Source: Sphingomonadales bacterium EhC05
GTDB taxonomy: Bacteria > Pseudomonadota > Alphaproteobacteria > Sphingomonadales > Sphingomonadaceae
DNA: 64,000 nt
Direction of reading: 5' to 3'
Assembly: GCA_001650955.1 (NCBI GenBank)
Contig: LXYP01000003.1
Span: forward strand, 1-64,000
Part shown: positions 9,491 to 19,357 of the stretch, one piece after another
Layout of the letters: the number at the start of each line of letters is the position of its first letter
How positions within the stretch are numbered: position 1 is the first letter of the stretch
Program-made: the position numbers and the translations under genes
Notes under the pieces: generated by a model
The model's database searches: none
Seen by the model: the letters and a program-made list of their open reading frames with translations, nothing else
Told to the model about the DNA's origin: nothing

Positions 9491-10309
9491 ATGCCAGCAC
9501 ATTCCGCACTTATCACCGTCATGGAGCGCGCCGCGCGTAAGGCGGGTTCCCGCCTGCGCCGCGATTTTGGCGAAGTTGAACATCTGCAGGTCTCGAAAAA
9601 GGGTCCCGCAGATTTTGTTTCCAAAGCTGACATGCATTCGGAACGCATTCTCTATGACGAGCTGATGAAAGTTCGCCCGGGCTGGGGCTTCGTGCTTGAA
9701 GAAGGCGGAATGATCGACGCGGACGAAGGCAAGCCGCGCTGGATCGTCGACCCACTGGATGGAACTTCCAATTTTCTCCACGGTATTCCTCATTTTGCCA
9801 TTTCGATTGCCGTTCAGGAGCGCGCAATGGACGGCGTGGGCTGGGGCAAAATCACCAGCGGCTTGATCTATGAACCGGTCAACGATCAAACCTGGTGGGC
9901 GGAAATGGACAAGGGTGCCTATCTCGGTGATAAACGCCTGCGTGTATCTGCGCGCCGGGACATGTCCGAAGCCTTGATCGCAACCGGTATTCCTTTCAAA
10001 GGTCATGGCGATCTCAACGAATGGGCACGGATTTTTGGCGCGGTCGCGCCGCAGGTTGCCGGGATAAGGCGCAATGGCGCTGCATCGCTTGATCTCGCCT
10101 GGCTGGCGGCTGGCCGATATGATGGCTTTTGGGAAGCTGGCCTTCAGGTCTGGGACGTGGCGGCGGGCATTTTGATGGTTCGCGAAGCCGGTGGCTTTGT
10201 CTCCGATTATACCGGTGGTGATCAGCCAATCGGTCAGCAGGAAATATTGGCTTCCAACGAAGCGCTGCACAGTAAGCTGCACCGGATATTGGCCAAGTCA
10301 CTGCTCTAA
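9491..10309 (+). CDS. suhB: inositol monophosphatase family protein
   Basis: A 272-residue Mg2+-dependent phosphatase of the IMPase/SuhB family. The metal-binding block WIVDPLDGTSNFLHG lies at about residues 82-96, and the C-terminal block LQVWDVAAGILMVREAGG is complete. It dephosphorylates inositol phosphate, and E. coli SuhB also acts in rRNA antitermination; which role applies here cannot be told. The start at 9491 follows EF-P by four bases. Confidence 0.93.
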   Translation: MPAHSALITVMERAARKAGSRLRRDFGEVEHLQVSKKGPADFVSKADMHSERILYDELMKVRPGWGFVLEEGGMIDADEGKPRWIVDPLDGTSNFLHGIPHFAISIAVQERAMDGVGWGKITSGLIYEPVNDQTWWAEMDKGAYLGDKRLRVSARRDMSEALIATGIPFKGHGDLNEWARIFGAVAPQVAGIRRNGAASLDLAWLAAGRYDGFWEAGLQVWDVAAGILMVREAGGFVSDYTGGDQPIGQQEILASNEALHSKLHRILAKSLL

Positions 10310-10413
10310 TGCGAATCGCTCGCAATTCGGCGCGAATTTAGGCCATTTCGCCCTTGCGGCAGAGGGGGGCACTCCCTAAAAGCGGGCTCGAAATCTAGAG
10401 AAACGAGTCTTTT

Positions 10414-10788
10414 GTGGTCGATCTTTCCGAATATGCGCCCATCCTGCTGTTCCTGTTTGTTGCAGCAGGCTTGTCAGCCGCCTTTGTATTCTTGCCCATG
10501 GGCGTTTCAAGACTGACCGGCACCCACAATCCCAGCGCTGAAAAGCTCTCGGAATATGAATGTGGCTTTCCTGCTTTTGAAGATAGTCGCAGTCAATTTG
10601 ATGTGCGCTTCTATCTCGTCGCGATCCTGTTCATCATTTTTGACCTGGAAGCGGCATTTCTTTTTCCTTGGGCCGTGTCACTTGACCAAACGGCTTGGCT
10701 GGGCTGGGGGTCAATGATGGTCTTCCTCTTCATCCTGACCGTCGGATTTATATACGAATGGAAAATGGGAGCGCTGGAATGGGAGTAG
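10414..10788 (+). CDS. nuoA: NADH-quinone oxidoreductase subunit A
   Basis: A 124-residue inner-membrane subunit of complex I with three hydrophobic helices. The conserved loop [22 protein letters not shown] contains the family Cys and acidic residues at the quinone-site entrance. The start is GTG at 10414. It opens the nuo operon; the upstream 104 bases (10310-10413) are where the operon promoter should lie, but I see no strong consensus. It overlaps nuoB by 10 bases. Confidence 0.96.
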   Translation: MVDLSEYAPILLFLFVAAGLSAAFVFLPMGVSRLTGTHNPSAEKLSEYECGFPAFEDSRSQFDVRFYLVAILFIIFDLEAAFLFPWAVSLDQTAWLGWGSMMVFLFILTVGFIYEWKMGALEWE

Positions 10789-11351
10789 AACAGGTTACAC
10801 CCGGATCGGCGATCCTCAATGCAGATGGCACGCCGATGCGCCCGGAGACGAACCCGGATGAAGCTTTTTTCAAGGACCTCAATTCGGAAGTCAACGACAA
10901 GGGCTTTCTGGTCACGTCGACCGAAGACCTGTTCAACTGGGCGCGTACCGGTTCTTTGTGGTGGATGACCTTCGGTCTCGCCTGTTGCGCCGTGGAAATG
11001 ATCCACGTCAACATGCCCCGCTATGACATGGAGCGTTTTGGCGCCGCACCGCGCGCCAGTCCGCGCCAGTCCGATGTGATGATTGTTGCCGGCACATTGT
11101 GCAACAAAATGGCGCCCGCCTTGCGCAAGGTCTACGACCAGATGTCCGATCCGAAATATGTGATTTCGATGGGCAGCTGCGCCAATGGCGGCGGCTATTA
11201 TCACTATAGCTATTCTGTCGTGCGCGGCTGTGACCGGATTGTTCCGGTGGATATCTATGTCCCTGGATGTCCTCCGACCGCCGAAGCCCTGCTCTATGGC
11301 GTGATGCAATTGCAGCGCAAGATTCGCCGCATCGGGACGTTTGAGAGATAA
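10779..11351 (+). CDS. nuoB: NADH-quinone oxidoreductase subunit B
   Basis: A 190-residue peripheral-arm subunit that holds the terminal 4Fe-4S cluster N2. Its ligands are visible: the Cys-Cys pair in GLACCAVEM (C69/C70), the Cys in GTLCNKM, and the Cys in VPGCPPT. The ATG at 10779 overlaps the end of nuoA. An in-frame open stretch upstream is inside nuoA and is not used. The N-terminal 35 residues are variable. Confidence 0.97.
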   Translation: MGVEQVTPGSAILNADGTPMRPETNPDEAFFKDLNSEVNDKGFLVTSTEDLFNWARTGSLWWMTFGLACCAVEMIHVNMPRYDMERFGAAPRASPRQSDVMIVAGTLCNKMAPALRKVYDQMSDPKYVISMGSCANGGGYYHYSYSVVRGCDRIVPVDIYVPGCPPTAEALLYGVMQLQRKIRRIGTFER

Positions 11352-11352
11352 T

Positions 11353-11979
11353 ATGGCCCATAGCGCACCCGCAATTTCCAGCAACGAAGGCGTTGCTGCC
11401 AAGCTCGGCAAAGCGATTGGCGCTGCCTTGCTGGATACCGTCGAGGCCTATGGCGAAATCAGCTTCACCGTCGAGCGCAAGAAATTGCCCGCCGTGATGG
11501 AGAAGCTGCGCGCCAAGCACGAATATCAGCAGCTGGTCGAGATTGCCGGCGTGGATTATCCGGATCGCCCGGAGCGTTTCGAGGTCTGTTACCATCTGCT
11601 CAGCCTGACCAAGAATCATCGTATCCGCGTGAAAGTGACAACTGATGAAGATATACCGGTTCCCACGGTCACTCATATCTGGGAAGTCGCAGGCTGGCTC
11701 GAGCGCGAAGTGTTCGACATGTATGGCGTCTTGTTCGACGGCAATGCCGATCTGCGCCGTATCTTGACTGACTATGGTTTTCAGGGGCATCCGTTCCGCA
11801 AGGATTTTCCGCTCACCGGCTATCAGGAAATGCGCTATTCCGAAGAAGCTAAGCGCGTGGTTTACGAACCGGTGAAACTGGCGCAGGATTTCCGCAGCTT
11901 TGACTTCATGTCGCCCTGGGAAGGTGCGGAATATATTCTGCCCGGCGACGAGAAGAGCGAAGAGGGAGAGGGGAAGTGA
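11353..11979 (+). CDS. nuoC: NADH-quinone oxidoreductase subunit C
   Basis: A 208-residue 30-kDa subunit of the complex I Q module. The family block [41 protein letters not shown] is followed by [13 protein letters not shown]. It is a separate gene here, not fused to nuoD as in E. coli. The start is one base after nuoB. It ends in a Glu/Lys-rich tail. Confidence 0.96.
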   Translation: MAHSAPAISSNEGVAAKLGKAIGAALLDTVEAYGEISFTVERKKLPAVMEKLRAKHEYQQLVEIAGVDYPDRPERFEVCYHLLSLTKNHRIRVKVTTDEDIPVPTVTHIWEVAGWLEREVFDMYGVLFDGNADLRRILTDYGFQGHPFRKDFPLTGYQEMRYSEEAKRVVYEPVKLAQDFRSFDFMSPWEGAEYILPGDEKSEEGEGK

Positions 11980-11996
11980 AGAAGAAATTCTCAACT

Positions 11997-12067
11997 CCGT
12001 TCGTCCTGAGCTTGTCGAAGGACAGCGATGGCCGAATGATGGGCTTCGACAAGCTCAGCCCGAACGG
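11997..12067 (+). repeat. intergenic palindromic repeat, family A (nuoC/nuoD)
   Basis: Two imperfect arms face each other: CCGTTCGTCCTGAGCTTGTC... on the left and ...GACAAGCTCAGCCCGAACGG on the right (core TCGTCCTGAGCTTGTCGA). The element is about 71 bases and forms a long hairpin in the mRNA. This REP-like element is widespread in sphingomonads and other alphaproteobacteria. A second copy lies at 14245-14331. Confidence 0.85.
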
Positions 12068-12087
12068 TGTCCGCCAGGAGGTCTGCT

Positions 12088-13320
12088 ATGTCTGACTATC
12101 TCGACGAAATGGATCATATCACCGACGAAGCCGACCCGACGGTTGGCGACGTTGAAATCCAGAATTTCACGATCAACTTCGGTCCCCAGCATCCCGCAGC
12201 GCACGGCGTTTTGCGGATGGTGATGGAGCTCGATGGCGAGGTTGTCGAGCGCGTCGATCCGCATATCGGTTTGCTCCACCGTGGCACCGAAAAGCTGATC
12301 GAGCATAAGACCTATTTGCAGGCTTTGCCCTATTTCGACCGGTTGGACTATTGTTCTCCGCTGGCGATGGAGCATAGCTATGTGCTGGCGATCGAGAAAT
12401 TGCTCGATCTCGAAGTGCCGATCCGCGGTCAATATCTCCGGGTGCTGTTCGCTGAACTGACCCGCATCTGTAATCACATGCTCAACATTGGCGCCCATGT
12501 CATGGATGTCGGCGCGATGACGCCGAATCTCTGGGTGTTTGAAATTCGCGAGCAATGCCTCGAGTTTTTTGAGCGTGCCAGTGGCGCCCGGATGCATAGC
12601 GCCTGGTTCCGGCCCGGCGGCGTTCATCAGGATGTGCCCTTGAAGCTGCTCACCGATATGGCCGACTGGCTCGATGAGTTTCCGACCCTGTTCGACGATG
12701 CGATGAGCCTTGTTGTCGGCAACCGCATCTTCAAGCAGCGCAATGTAGATATCGCGACCGTTTCTCAGGAAGACGCGGTGCGCTGGGGCTTCTCTGGTCC
12801 CGTATTGCGCGGCAGCGGCGTCGCCTGGGACCTGCGCAAGTCGCAACCTTATGATGTTTATGACCGGATGGAATTTGACGTTCCGGTTGGCACCAAGGGC
12901 GATTGCTATGACCGCTTCATGGTGCGGGTTGAGGAAGTCCGCCAAAGCGCGCGGATCATGCGCCAATGTCTGAACGAAATGCCGGACGGGCCGGTCGCGT
13001 CGAATGACCGCAAGGTCGTCCCGCCCAAGCGCGGCGAGATGAAACAGTCGATGGAAGCGTTGATCCATCATTTCAAACTCTATACCGAGGGCTTCCACGT
13101 CCCCGCTGGCGAAGTCTATGTCGCGACCGAAAGCCCGAAGGGTGAATTCGGCGTCTATCTGGTCAGCGATGGCAGCAACAAGCCCTATCGCTGCAAAATC
13201 CGTCCGACGGCTTTCTCGCATCTGCAGGCGATGGATTTCATGACCAAGGGCCATATGCTGCCCGATGCCACTGCTATTCTGGGTGCAATTGATATTGTGT
13301 TCGGGGAGTGCGATCGGTGA
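12088..13320 (+). CDS. nuoD: NADH-quinone oxidoreductase subunit D
   Basis: A 410-residue 49-kDa subunit that forms the quinone pocket with NuoB. Visible blocks include [14 protein letters not shown] with its conserved His, [14 protein letters not shown], and the C-terminal VFGECDR. The start at 12088 has an AGGAGG site just upstream. The gene begins 21 bases after repeat family A and is separated from nuoC by 108 bases, which is unusual for a nuo operon. Confidence 0.97.
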   Translation: MSDYLDEMDHITDEADPTVGDVEIQNFTINFGPQHPAAHGVLRMVMELDGEVVERVDPHIGLLHRGTEKLIEHKTYLQALPYFDRLDYCSPLAMEHSYVLAIEKLLDLEVPIRGQYLRVLFAELTRICNHMLNIGAHVMDVGAMTPNLWVFEIREQCLEFFERASGARMHSAWFRPGGVHQDVPLKLLTDMADWLDEFPTLFDDAMSLVVGNRIFKQRNVDIATVSQEDAVRWGFSGPVLRGSGVAWDLRKSQPYDVYDRMEFDVPVGTKGDCYDRFMVRVEEVRQSARIMRQCLNEMPDGPVASNDRKVVPPKRGEMKQSMEALIHHFKLYTEGFHVPAGEVYVATESPKGEFGVYLVSDGSNKPYRCKIRPTAFSHLQAMDFMTKGHMLPDATAILGAIDIVFGECDR

Positions 13321-13556
13321 GTGTTACGTCAGGGTCATTGAAAGCAATCGGATGGATCACAAAGCATATTGGTGGCCAGCTTTTGGCGCTACTACTCGTA
13401 TTCCCAGTTGCTTGGTCTTATCTGTCCGTTAGACGGCAACTGCCAGAATTCGGACAGCAGATTGTTAGTATTCTTCTTCTTTTTGGTCTTGCATTGTTGG
13501 TTTGGAAAGTCGTTCAAAGTTTTGTTCGCCTTTACAAGGAGAACGTAAATGGCTGA
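13317..13556 (+). CDS. small two-helix membrane protein inserted between nuoD and nuoE
   Basis: About 79 residues from a GTG that overlaps the nuoD stop (GTGA); a GTG at 13308 is an alternative. Two hydrophobic segments, around [15 protein letters not shown] and [18 protein letters not shown], suggest a hairpin in the inner membrane. The C-terminus overlaps the nuoE start by 8 bases, so translation is coupled on both sides. Base use is visibly more AT-rich than nuoD and nuoE. It is not one of the 14 core subunits and I recognise no family. It may be an accessory factor or a recent arrival. Confidence 0.65.
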   Translation: MSVTSGSLKAIGWITKHIGGQLLALLLVFPVAWSYLSVRRQLPEFGQQIVSILLLFGLALLVWKVVQSFVRLYKENVNG

Positions 13557-14214
13557 AGCACCCAACATCCCCGACGAACTTGAAACCCGCGCCAAATGGG
13601 GCGATTTTGCGTTTACGCCGGAAAATGACAAGCTCGCCAAGTGGCAGATCGCGAAATATCCCGCTGGCCGTCAGAAATCGGCAGTGATGGCGCTGCTCGA
13701 TCTGGCCCAGCGTCAGGTCGGCGCAGATACGAAAACCCAGGGCTGGTTGCCGGTTCCGGTGATCGAATATGTCGCCGCCTATCTCGATATGCCCTATATG
13801 CGGACCTATGAAGTCGTGACTTTCTACACTATGTATAATCTCGCGCCGGTGGGTCAGTTTCATGTCCAGGTTTGCGGCACGACGCCGTGCATGTTGCGGG
13901 GCAGCGATGACGTGATGGCCGCCTGCAAGAACAAGGGCCTCAACAAGGGCAAGACCACGCCCGACGGCCTGTTCACGCTGACCGAAGTCGAATGTATGGG
14001 CAATTGTTCCAACGCCCCGATGGTCCAGATCAACGATGATAATTATGAAGATCTCGATTTTGATATCATGACGCGGATCCTCGAGGATCTCGCAGCGGGC
14101 AAGGATATCAAGGTCGGTTCGCAAATTGGTCGCAAGACCAGCGAAGCCGAAGGTGGCCCGACGAATTTGAAAGCCATGGTTGAAGAAAATCACGATTACC
14201 GAGGGGAATGGTGA
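13549..14214 (+). CDS. nuoE: NADH-quinone oxidoreductase subunit E
   Basis: A 221-residue thioredoxin-like subunit that carries the 2Fe-2S cluster N1a. Ligands appear as CGTTPC and, about 36 residues on, ECMGNC. It lies in the NADH-oxidising module with NuoF and NuoG. The C-terminal extension after the core (DIKVGSQIGRKTSEAEGG...) is typical of alphaproteobacteria. The gene is followed by a 153-base gap holding a palindromic repeat. Confidence 0.96.
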   Translation: MAEAPNIPDELETRAKWGDFAFTPENDKLAKWQIAKYPAGRQKSAVMALLDLAQRQVGADTKTQGWLPVPVIEYVAAYLDMPYMRTYEVVTFYTMYNLAPVGQFHVQVCGTTPCMLRGSDDVMAACKNKGLNKGKTTPDGLFTLTEVECMGNCSNAPMVQINDDNYEDLDFDIMTRILEDLAAGKDIKVGSQIGRKTSEAEGGPTNLKAMVEENHDYRGEW

Positions 14215-14244
14215 TGAGCCTTTCAGTGCGCACATTGGCCAATT

Positions 14245-14331
14245 CCGTTCGTCCTGAGCCTGTCGAAGGACCGCTATCGGATTTACATTGCATCGACGGC
14301 GGAAGGGCTTCGACAAGCTCAGCACATACGG
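14245..14331 (+). repeat. intergenic palindromic repeat, family A (nuoE/nuoF)
   Basis: A second copy of the family A element. The left arm is CCGTTCGTCCTGAGCCTGTC... and the right arm is GGGCTTCGACAAGCTCAGCA..., with a longer and different centre than the copy at 11997-12067. The outer ends are less well paired. It can form a hairpin within the nuo transcript. Confidence 0.8.
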
Positions 14332-14367
14332 GTCTTTCCCCGATGATACGGAAGGGGCGCTAATGCC

Positions 14368-14460
14368 ATGCAAGTCGACGGATATGCAGGCTGGATCGGA
14401 CTGGCCGTTGTCATCATTGGCATCATTGGCGGGCTCTGGGGCCGTTGGAGGAAAAAATAA
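14368..14460 (+). CDS. 30-residue single-helix membrane protein between nuoE and nuoF
   Basis: An ATG at 14368 opens 30 codons reading [20 protein letters not shown]...GRWRKK, a single transmembrane helix with a basic C-terminal end. It has a purine-rich site (GGAAGGGG) about 10 bases upstream. The stop TAA shares its last base with the nuoF ATG (TAATG), which implies translational coupling. It is too short for ordinary gene callers. The composition looks like a real membrane microprotein, but conservation has not been tested. Confidence 0.6.
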   Translation: MQVDGYAGWIGLAVVIIGIIGGLWGRWRKK

Positions 14461-15782
14461 TGGCATTTGACTTCCTTCAGGACAAGGACCGCATCTTTAC
14501 CAATGTCTATGGTTTCCAGTCATGGGACCTCAAGGCGTCGCAGAAGCGCGGTGACTGGGACAAGACCGCCGATATTATCAAGCGGGGCAATGACAAGATT
14601 ATCGAAGAAATGAAGGCCAGCGGCCTGCGCGGTCGTGGTGGGGCGGGCTTTCCGACCGGTCTCAAATGGTCGTTCATGCCCAAGGAGGCGCCCAAGGATA
14701 GCCAGGGCAATCCGCGGCCCAGCTTTCTTGTCATCAACGCCGATGAATCCGAGCCGGGCAGCTGCAAAGACCGCGAAATTCTCCGCAATGATCCGCACAA
14801 ACTGATCGAAGGCGCGCTGATTGCCGGTTTCGCCATGCGCGCGCGCGCCGCCTATATCTATATTCGCGGCGAATATATCATGGAAGCCAAGGTCATGGAG
14901 GCGGCCGTCAAGGAAGCCTATGACGCTGGCCTGATCGGTAAGAATGCGGCCAAATCCGGCTATGATTTCGACGTCTTCGTGCATCGCGGCGCGGGCGCCT
15001 ATATCTGCGGTGAAGAAACCGCGATGATTGAAAGCCTCGAAGGCAAAAAAGGCCAGCCGCGCCTGAAGCCGCCATTTCCTGCCGGTGCCGGTCTCTACGG
15101 CTGCCCGACAACCGTGAACAACGTCGAGTCCATCGCAGTCGTCCCGACGATCTTGCGCCGCGGCGCTGCCTGGTTCGCCAGCTTTGGCCGCGAAGGCAAT
15201 CACGGGACGAAACTTTTCCAGGTTTCCGGTCATGTCGATAAACCAGCCGTATTCGAAGAAGCGATGTCGATCCCGTTCAAGGACATGATCGAAAAACATT
15301 GCGGCGGGATTACCGGCGGTTGGGACAATCTGCTCGCAGTCATTCCTGGCGGATCATCCGTGCCCCTGGTGCCTGCCGAGCAGATCATGGACGCGCCGAT
15401 GGACTTTGACGGGCTCAAGGATCTGGGCTCCGGCCTCGGCACGGCGGCGGTCATCGTGATGGACAAGTCCACCGATATCGTTCGCGCAATCTCGCGGCTC
15501 GCCTATTTCTACAAGCACGAAAGCTGCGGTCAGTGCACGCCGTGCCGCGAAGGCACCGGCTGGATGTGGCGCGTGATGGAAAAAATGCGCGATGGCGACG
15601 CGGATATCGGCGATATTGATACGCTTTATGAAGTGACCAAACAGGTCGAAGGCCACACGATCTGCGCGCTTGGCGATGCGGCGGCCTGGCCGATTCAGGG
15701 CTTGATCCGTCATTTTCGTCCCGAGATGGAGCGGCGCATAAGAGAGCATAAAGGCGAAGAGATGATGGAGGCCGCAGAGTGA
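14460..15782 (+). CDS. nuoF: NADH-quinone oxidoreductase subunit F
   Basis: A 440-residue subunit that binds NADH, FMN and the 4Fe-4S cluster N3. The NADH/FMN glycine block [13 protein letters not shown] is near residues 59-71, and [13 protein letters not shown] follows. The cluster motif [14 protein letters not shown] plus the later Cys in HTICALGDA supply the four ligands. I use the ATG at 14460, which overlaps the stop of the upstream microprotein; an in-frame start at 14445 is less likely. Confidence 0.97.
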   Translation: MAFDFLQDKDRIFTNVYGFQSWDLKASQKRGDWDKTADIIKRGNDKIIEEMKASGLRGRGGAGFPTGLKWSFMPKEAPKDSQGNPRPSFLVINADESEPGSCKDREILRNDPHKLIEGALIAGFAMRARAAYIYIRGEYIMEAKVMEAAVKEAYDAGLIGKNAAKSGYDFDVFVHRGAGAYICGEETAMIESLEGKKGQPRLKPPFPAGAGLYGCPTTVNNVESIAVVPTILRRGAAWFASFGREGNHGTKLFQVSGHVDKPAVFEEAMSIPFKDMIEKHCGGITGGWDNLLAVIPGGSSVPLVPAEQIMDAPMDFDGLKDLGSGLGTAAVIVMDKSTDIVRAISRLAYFYKHESCGQCTPCREGTGWMWRVMEKMRDGDADIGDIDTLYEVTKQVEGHTICALGDAAAWPIQGLIRHFRPEMERRIREHKGEEMMEAAE

Positions 15783-16132
15783 GAAACGTTATTCTAGCAG
15801 CCACGGCACTTTCATTGCCAATTGCGCCTGCGGGAGCTTGTGAAGAGACGTCACCTCAAGCAAAAGCATGGACAAAATGTGCCTATCAAACTGCAAAAAG
15901 GCATGGCGAGCATCGGTTCCTAGAAAACTATGTTGATGTTCTTTTTTCAGACAGCAAAATCCTAAAAACTGCACCAGCGCGATGGAATAAGTTGCTTTCC
16001 AAAATTAATATTGCCTGCGGTTTTTACGACACGGCGGTCCAAAAAGACCGGGCAACCGGGCCCCATGATTATATTCCCAGAGACTATATGAACGCCTTTG
16101 CCAACACTTCTGACTATAAGGTGCCAAACTAA
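15779..16132 (+). CDS. small secreted protein inserted between nuoF and nuoG
   Basis: A 117-residue protein from a GTG that overlaps the nuoF stop (GTGA). Residues 1-20 ([20 protein letters not shown]) look like a Sec signal peptide with cleavage after AGA. The mature part has three Cys, including [14 protein letters not shown], that could form disulphides. Its stop overlaps the nuoG ATG (TAATG). Base composition is more AT-rich than its nuo neighbours. It is not a known complex I subunit. A periplasmic product from inside a respiratory operon is unexpected. Confidence 0.65.
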   Translation: MRNVILAATALSLPIAPAGACEETSPQAKAWTKCAYQTAKRHGEHRFLENYVDVLFSDSKILKTAPARWNKLLSKINIACGFYDTAVQKDRATGPHDYIPRDYMNAFANTSDYKVPN

Positions 16133-18147
16133 TGCCTAAAGTCACCGTAGATGGTATCGAAATTGAAGTCCCTCAGGGCGCGACCGTGCTGCAGGCTGCT
16201 GAGCTTGCCGGCAAGGAAATTCCGCGTTTTTGCTACCACGAACGTCTGTCCATCGCGGGCAACTGCCGGATGTGTCTGGTCGAAGTAAAGCCTGGACCGC
16301 CGAAGCCGCAGGCGAGCTGTGCTTTGCCCGCTGCTGAAGGTCAGGAAATCCGCACCGACAGCGCGATGGTCAAAAAGGCCCGCGAAGGGGTGATGGAATT
16401 TCTCCTGATCAACCATCCGCTCGACTGTCCGATTTGCGATCAAGGCGGCGAATGCGATCTTCAGGATCAGGCCATGGCTTATGGCAAGGGCGGTTCGCGC
16501 TACGAAGAGAATAAGCGCGCGGTTACCGAAAAATATATGGGTCCGATCGTCAAGACGGTGATGACCCGCTGCATTCACTGCACTCGCTGTGTCCGGTTTA
16601 GTGAAGAAGTCGCAGGCGTTGAAGAAATTGGCGCAATTGGCCGTGGCGAAGGGATGGAGATTACTTCTTATCTCGAAGGCGCGGTGCATAGCGAATTGAG
16701 CGGCAATGTCGTTGATCTCTGCCCGGTTGGCGCTTTGACCAGCAAGCCTTATGCGTTTGAAGCGCGGCCTTGGGAGCTGACCAAGACGCTTGGCATCGAC
16801 GTGATGGATGGTGTCGGCACCAATATCCGGATCGATAGCCGTGGCCGCGAAGTGCTGCGCTCTTTGCCGCGGGTCAATGATGACGTGAACGAAGAATGGG
16901 CGACGGATAAAACCCGCCACGCGATTGACGGCCTGATGAAACGCCGTCTCGACAAGCCTTATGTGCGCAAAAACGGCAAGCTCGAAGAGGCCAGCTGGAA
17001 TGAAGCGTTTCAGGCGATTGCTGATGTGAAGGCAGGCAGTTCGGTCGCCGCAATTGCGGGTGATCTGGTTGATTGTGAAACGATGTACGCGGCGAAGAAG
17101 CTGCTCAAGTCGATGAAATCGGACATGCTCGAAGGTCGTCAAACCGGGCTGTCCTATGATGTCTCCAATCTTGCTGCGGTGAATTTCAACACTGGTATCG
17201 CCGGTATCGAAGAGGCCGATGTGATCTTGCTGGTCTCGACCAACCCGCGTTGGGAAGCCTCGCTGGTCAACACGCGAATCCGCAAGGCGGTGCGCCATGG
17301 CCATGCCAAAGTCTTTGCGATCGGGCCTGAATCCGATCTGACCTATCCGGTTGAGTGGCTCGGCGATGATATGAGTCTGCTCGGCAAGTTGCCCAATGCG
17401 GTCAAGGATGCGCTGGAACAGGCGAAAAAACCTGCGCTGATTCTCGGCGGCGGCGGATTGAGCATCGATGGCGTCCATGGCGCAGCGCTGAAGCTCGCGA
17501 AACAATTCAAATTGGTCCGTGACGGATGGAATGGCTTCAATGTCCTGCACATCGGTGCCTCGCGCACCGGCGGTTTGATGCTCGGCTATGCTTATGACGG
17601 CGGGATCAAGGCGATTGCGGCGAAGAAGCCGAAGCTGCTCTTTGCGCTCGGCGCAGACGAGACCGATTATGGGCTTTTTGAGGGGTGCTACAAAGTCTAT
17701 ATCGGCCATCATGGTGATGCCGGTGCCCATGCGGCGGATGTTATCCTCCCCGGTGCCGCTTACACCGAAAAAAATGGCACTTATGTCAATCTCGAAGGCC
17801 GCGTCCAGCGCTCGAACAAGGCGATTTTTGCGCCAGGTGATGCGCGCGAAGACTGGAGCATTTTGCGCGCGTTGTCCGATGTGATGGGCAAAACGCTGCC
17901 GTTCGACAATTTTCAGGAATTGCGCGCGAAAATGGCCAAAGACCATCCCAAACTGGCTGAAGAAGGCTTGGTCGCATTGGAATGGAACCCGCCATCGAGT
18001 CTGCCCGACAAGCCCAAGGGGCAGGGCGTGCTTCCGATCAAGGATTTCTACCTGACCAACAGCATCGCCCGTGCGAGTGCGACGATGCAGCGCTGTTCGG
18101 CGGAATTGCTGCACGGCGATGATGAAATACTGGAGGCTGCGGAATGA
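16132..18147 (+). CDS. nuoG: NADH-quinone oxidoreductase subunit G
   Basis: A 671-residue iron-sulphur subunit of the NADH module. The N-terminal 2Fe-2S ferredoxin domain has CYHERLSIAGNCRMC. The HPLDCPICDQGGECDLQ block binds N5, and CIHCTRCVRF with a later CPVGAL binds N4. The C-terminal half is a molybdopterin-oxidoreductase-like fold without cofactor, of the shorter alphaproteobacterial/mitochondrial type. It starts on the stop of the inserted secreted-protein gene. Confidence 0.97.
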   Translation: MPKVTVDGIEIEVPQGATVLQAAELAGKEIPRFCYHERLSIAGNCRMCLVEVKPGPPKPQASCALPAAEGQEIRTDSAMVKKAREGVMEFLLINHPLDCPICDQGGECDLQDQAMAYGKGGSRYEENKRAVTEKYMGPIVKTVMTRCIHCTRCVRFSEEVAGVEEIGAIGRGEGMEITSYLEGAVHSELSGNVVDLCPVGALTSKPYAFEARPWELTKTLGIDVMDGVGTNIRIDSRGREVLRSLPRVNDDVNEEWATDKTRHAIDGLMKRRLDKPYVRKNGKLEEASWNEAFQAIADVKAGSSVAAIAGDLVDCETMYAAKKLLKSMKSDMLEGRQTGLSYDVSNLAAVNFNTGIAGIEEADVILLVSTNPRWEASLVNTRIRKAVRHGHAKVFAIGPESDLTYPVEWLGDDMSLLGKLPNAVKDALEQAKKPALILGGGGLSIDGVHGAALKLAKQFKLVRDGWNGFNVLHIGASRTGGLMLGYAYDGGIKAIAAKKPKLLFALGADETDYGLFEGCYKVYIGHHGDAGAHAADVILPGAAYTEKNGTYVNLEGRVQRSNKAIFAPGDAREDWSILRALSDVMGKTLPFDNFQELRAKMAKDHPKLAEEGLVALEWNPPSSLPDKPKGQGVLPIKDFYLTNSIARASATMQRCSAELLHGDDEILEAAE

Positions 18148-18160
18148 TGGTTTTGAACAT

Positions 18161-18292
18161 CCTCCCCGCGCAAAGCGGGGGGAGGGGGACCGCGCGTAGC
18201 GTGGTGGAGGGGCAATGCGCCAACCTCACTTCGTTCGGCCCCTCCGCCACGCCTTTGGCGCGCCACCTCCCCAAAGCTGCGCTTCAGGGAGG
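18161..18292 (+). repeat. intergenic palindromic repeat, family B (nuoG/nuoH)
   Basis: About 132 bases of nested inverted repeats: an outer pair CCTCCCCGCG.../...CAGGGAGG and inner pairs such as GGTGGAGGGGC / GCCCCTCCGCCAC. It has the signature of the sphingomonad CCTCCCC...GGGGAGG intergenic element. Its terminal GGGAGG lies 9 bases before the nuoH ATG and so doubles as the ribosome-binding site. A relative sits at 19894-20031. Confidence 0.82.
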
Positions 18293-18301
18293 ATATATTA
18301 G

Positions 18302-19357
18302 ATGACCGAATATCTCCAAACCCTTCTCGGCTATGAAGCTGGCTGGTTCCTCGCCACTCTCACGCTGATCCTGCTCATTGCTTTGCCGGTGATGCTGTCT
18401 GTCGCCATTGTCATCTATCTCGACCGGAAGATCTGGGCCGCAATGGCCATGCGGCGCGGGCCCAATGTGGTTGGACCGTTCGGTATCCTCCAGAGTTTTG
18501 CCGATGGGCTGAAAGTATTTCTGCAGGAAACGATCATTCCCTCGAGCGCGAACAAGGGTCTGTTCCTGCTCGCACCGATTATCACCTTCACGGTCGCATT
18601 GCTGGCCTGGGCGGTGATCCCGTTCAGCGAGGAAATGGTCCTTGCGAATATCAATATCGGCTTGCTCTATATTTTGGCAATCAGTTCACTGGGCGTTTAC
18701 GGCGTCGTGATTGCGGGTTGGGCGAGTAACTCCAAATATCCGTTTTTCTCCGCGATGCGCGCAGCGGCCCAGATGATCAGCTATGAAGTCTCGATTGGCT
18801 TCATCATCATTTCGGTGGTCCTGTTCGCCGGCACGTTCAACCTGATCGACATTATCAAGGCGCAGGAAGGGCATATTTTCGGGATGATCAACGCTTATGG
18901 CGCAAACCCGTTGCTCTTCCCGATGGCGGTGGTGTTCCTGATCGCCTCAATGGCGGAAACCGCAAGGCATCCGTTTGATTTGACCGAAGCGGAAAGCGAG
19001 CTGGTTGCCGGTTACCAGACCGAATATAGCTCGATGTCTTTCGCTCTGTTCTGGCTGGGTGAATATGCCAATATCCTGCTGATGTGTGCGCTCAACGCGA
19101 TCCTGTTCTGGGGTGGCTGGTTGCCACCGCTTGATGTCGACTGGATCCCCTGGTTCGATATCCCGGGTATTTTCTGGCTGTTCGGCAAGATGCTGTTCTT
19201 CTTCTTCATCTTCAGCTGGGTGATGGCGACCGTCCCGCGCTACCGCTATGATCAATTGATGCGCCTGGGCTGGAAGATATTCCTGCCGATGAGCCTGATC
19301 TGGGTCGTATTGGTCAGCGGCTATGTAATGATCGACAAATTTGGATTGCCGCTATGA
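18302..19357 (+). CDS. nuoH: NADH-quinone oxidoreductase subunit H
   Basis: A 351-residue inner-membrane subunit that links the quinone chamber to the proton channels. It has eight hydrophobic helices. Conserved blocks include [27 protein letters not shown] and [26 protein letters not shown] with the quinone-site acidic residues. Its ribosome site comes from the end of the preceding repeat. It overlaps nuoI by four bases. Confidence 0.97.
   Translation: MTEYLQTLLGYEAGWFLATLTLILLIALPVMLSVAIVIYLDRKIWAAMAMRRGPNVVGPFGILQSFADGLKVFLQETIIPSSANKGLFLLAPIITFTVALLAWAVIPFSEEMVLANINIGLLYILAISSLGVYGVVIAGWASNSKYPFFSAMRAAAQMISYEVSIGFIIISVVLFAGTFNLIDIIKAQEGHIFGMINAYGANPLLFPMAVVFLIASMAETARHPFDLTEAESELVAGYQTEYSSMSFALFWLGEYANILLMCALNAILFWGGWLPPLDVDWIPWFDIPGIFWLFGKMLFFFFIFSWVMATVPRYRYDQLMRLGWKIFLPMSLIWVVLVSGYVMIDKFGLPL

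Noticed and set aside
11976-12105. Short frame overlapping the nuoC stop ([16 protein letters not shown]...)
   Set aside because: It is a translation of the family A palindromic repeat, a known false gene pattern in genomes that carry this repeat.
12055-13254. 399-codon minus-strand frame opposite nuoD
   Set aside because: It mirrors the high-GC third positions of nuoD; NuoD motifs on the plus strand are decisive.
14214-14363. A 49-codon frame overlapping the nuoE stop (MSLSVRTLANSVRPEPVEG...)
   Set aside because: Most of it is the palindromic repeat at 14245-14331 read through; the true small gene begins at 14368 in another frame.
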